NCBI GenBank assembly: GCA_002696965.1 | Contig: NZUB01000051.1 | Location: 1 to 8,194 of the forward strand | DNA length: 8,194 bases | Reading direction: 5' to 3' | Source of the DNA: Flavobacteriales bacterium | Lineage (GTDB): Bacteria; Bacteroidota; Bacteroidia; Flavobacteriales; TMED113 | Shown: piece by piece, positions 6,844 to 8,194 of the stretch | Layout: each line of letters starts with the position of its first letter | How positions within the stretch are numbered: position 1 is the first letter of the stretch | Notes under the pieces: model-generated | The model's database searches: none | What the model saw: the letters and a program-made list of their open reading frames with translations, nothing else | Told to the model about the DNA's origin: nothing | Made by a program: the position numbers and the translations under genes

Positions 6844-8172
6844 ATGGGAATATTATTAAAGAACACAAAAAAAGTTAATGAGGGGTTAATAGAAGAAGTA
6901 GATGTCTTAATAGAAGAAGAATTTATAAAAAAAATATCATCCTCAATTTCTGCTAAAAATCATAAAGTCATAGATCTAGAAGGTAAATATCTTTTGCCTG
7001 GCGTAATAGATGACCAAGTGCATTTTAGAGAGCCGGGATTAACTCATAAGGCAACCATTTATTCAGAATCAAGATCTGCAGTTGCAGGTGGTATTACCTC
7101 TTTTATGGAAATGCCAAATACTTATCCACCTGTTTTAACACAAAAGCTTTTGCAAGATAAATTTGACATTGGATTAAAGGATTCTTTAGCAAATTTTTCT
7201 TTTTTCATGGGAGTTTCAAATGACAACATTAACGAAGTTTTAAAAACAGATTTTTCTAAAGTTCCTGGGTTAAAAATTTTCATGGGTTCCTCTACAGGTA
7301 ATATGCTAGTAGATAATTTTTCTGTACTGAATAATATTTTTTCTAATGCTGAAGGTTTAATTGCAGTACATTGTGAAGATGAAGAAACTATAAAATTAAA
7401 TATTAAAAAAGTAAAACAAAAATATGGGGATAATGTGCCAATGTTTGAGCACCCCAATATTAGGTCTAGAGAGGCATGTTTTAAGTCTAGCTCATTAGCA
7501 GTGGATTTAGCTAATAAGTATTCTAGCAGGTTGCACGTGTTACATATTTCCACAGCTCAAGAATTAAAATTATTTGAAAATACAATTGCTTTGAAGGATA
7601 AAAAAATCACATCAGAAGTTTGTATCCATCATCTTTCTTTTACAAATAGAGATTACCAAGAGAAGGGAGCATTCATAAAGTGGAATCCTGCTGTAAAAAG
7701 TATCGAAGATCAGGATGCTTTATGGGAAGGTTTATTAAATAATAAACTCGATATAATTGCTACAGATCATGCTCCTCACACAGTTGAGGAAAAAAATAAT
7801 TTATATTTTTCTTGTCCTTCAGGTGCTCCCATGGTACAACATGCGTTGCCAATGATGCTACAGCATTACGTTAATAATAAAATTTCTATTGAACAAATTG
7901 TTGAAAAGATGTGTCATGCACCTGCTATTTGCTTTAATATTGAAAAAAGAGGATATATTAAGGAGGGCTATTATGCAGATTTAGTCGTTATAGAAAAACA
8001 GGCATGGCAAGTAAATAAAGAAAATATTTTATACGCTTGTAAATGGTCACCGTTAGAACAAAAAAAATTAGATTACAAAATTTATCAAACATTTGTCAAC
8101 GGAAATTTAGTATATAATAATGGTATGATAAAAAATATTAAAAATGGCAAAATACTTTCTTTTAATCATTAG
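6844..8172 (+). CDS. pyrC: Dihydroorotase-family amidohydrolase, probably PyrC, with Gln at the first metal-histidine position
   Basis: Predicted cytoplasmic dihydroorotase, the third step of pyrimidine synthesis, interconverting carbamoyl-aspartate and dihydroorotate. The 442 residues fit this subgroup's length. An N-terminal beta strip (MGILLKNTKKVNEG) is followed by the amidohydrolase barrel with LPGVIDDQVHFREPGLTHKA (51-70), AGGITSFMEMPNT (81-93), GLKIFMGSSTGN (142-153), IAVHCEDEE (173-181), LHVLHIS (230-236) and IIATDHAPHT (304-313). By family knowledge, likely metal ligands are His60, Lys144 (as a carbamylated bridge), His176, His234 and Asp308. Residue 58, usually the first histidine of HxH, is glutamine (codon CAA, 7015-7017). 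FREPG and the MPNT asparagine, which contact substrate, are kept. This could be a lineage-specific active form or a partly inactive homologue; other cyclic amidohydrolases such as allantoinase are less likely given the HFREPG and SCPSGAPMVQ motifs. The start lies 8 bases after the glycosyltransferase stop. Confidence 0.85.
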   Translation: MGILLKNTKKVNEGLIEEVDVLIEEEFIKKISSSISAKNHKVIDLEGKYLLPGVIDDQVHFREPGLTHKATIYSESRSAVAGGITSFMEMPNTYPPVLTQKLLQDKFDIGLKDSLANFSFFMGVSNDNINEVLKTDFSKVPGLKIFMGSSTGNMLVDNFSVLNNIFSNAEGLIAVHCEDEETIKLNIKKVKQKYGDNVPMFEHPNIRSREACFKSSSLAVDLANKYSSRLHVLHISTAQELKLFENTIALKDKKITSEVCIHHLSFTNRDYQEKGAFIKWNPAVKSIEDQDALWEGLLNNKLDIIATDHAPHTVEEKNNLYFSCPSGAPMVQHALPMMLQHYVNNKISIEQIVEKMCHAPAICFNIEKRGYIKEGYYADLVVIEKQAWQVNKENILYACKWSPLEQKKLDYKIYQTFVNGNLVYNNGMIKNIKNGKILSFNH

Positions 8173-8194
8173 TGTTTTTTTTCTTATTAGTTGT
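8144..8194 (+). CDS. Start of a lipoprotein gene, cut by the right edge
   Basis: Seventeen codons are present: MAKYFLLIISVFFLISC. They form a short basic start, a hydrophobic core and a lipobox LISC with the cysteine as the last visible residue, so the product should be an inner- or outer-membrane-anchored lipoprotein. The ATG lies inside the end of the dihydroorotase gene in a different frame, overlapping by 29 bases, which suggests coupled translation. From memory, Flavobacteriia often have a small DUF4296-type lipoprotein directly after a dihydroorotase gene, and this would fit; the mature part is outside the window, so the family cannot be confirmed here. Confidence 0.75.
   Translation, partial: MAKYFLLIISVFFLISC

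Noticed and set aside
7122..7553. Minus-strand open frame of 143 codons
   Set aside because: Antisense to the dihydroorotase catalytic barrel, whose motifs are intact; composition mirrors the sense strand.

Overview
The window looks like chromosomal DNA of a member of the Bacteroidota, most likely the Flavobacteriia. The DNA is AT-rich. One secreted protein carries a C-terminal type IX secretion (T9SS) sorting domain. The large TonB-dependent receptor has the carboxypeptidase-regulatory-like domain in front of the plug that is typical of this phylum. The only clear promoter element is a Bacteroidota-type -7 box (TAnnTTTG). This placement is an inference from protein and promoter style; no marker gene is present.

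The left two thirds (1-5918) is one minus-strand operon read right to left and running off the left edge. It begins with a secreted lamin-tail-domain protein with a T9SS sorting signal (5918-4935). Next comes a 1091-residue TonB-dependent receptor (4934-1659), whose ATG directly follows the upstream stop codon. Last is a secreted endonuclease I-family nuclease (from 1654), starting 4 bases after the receptor's stop. The nuclease reading frame breaks near 735-742. The catalytic domain is intact, but the following OB-fold-like region continues in another frame to the window edge, so a one-base deletion, either real or a sequencing error, has split the gene. Together the three genes suggest an extracellular DNA-degradation and uptake module, with the nuclease cutting DNA outside the cell, the lamin-tail protein at the surface, and the receptor importing something. 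That joint function is inferred from gene order and domain types.

A 185-base divergent intergenic region (5919-6103) holds the regulatory DNA for both directions.

The right third (6104-8194) is a tight plus-strand operon: a polyprenol-phosphate mannosyltransferase-like family 2 glycosyltransferase, a dihydroorotase-family amidohydrolase (probably PyrC), and the first 17 codons of a lipoprotein gene that overlaps the dihydroorotase end by 29 bases and leaves the window. The dihydroorotase has glutamine in place of the first histidine of its metal-binding HxH motif. No tRNA, rRNA, CRISPR array, insertion sequence or phage gene was seen.
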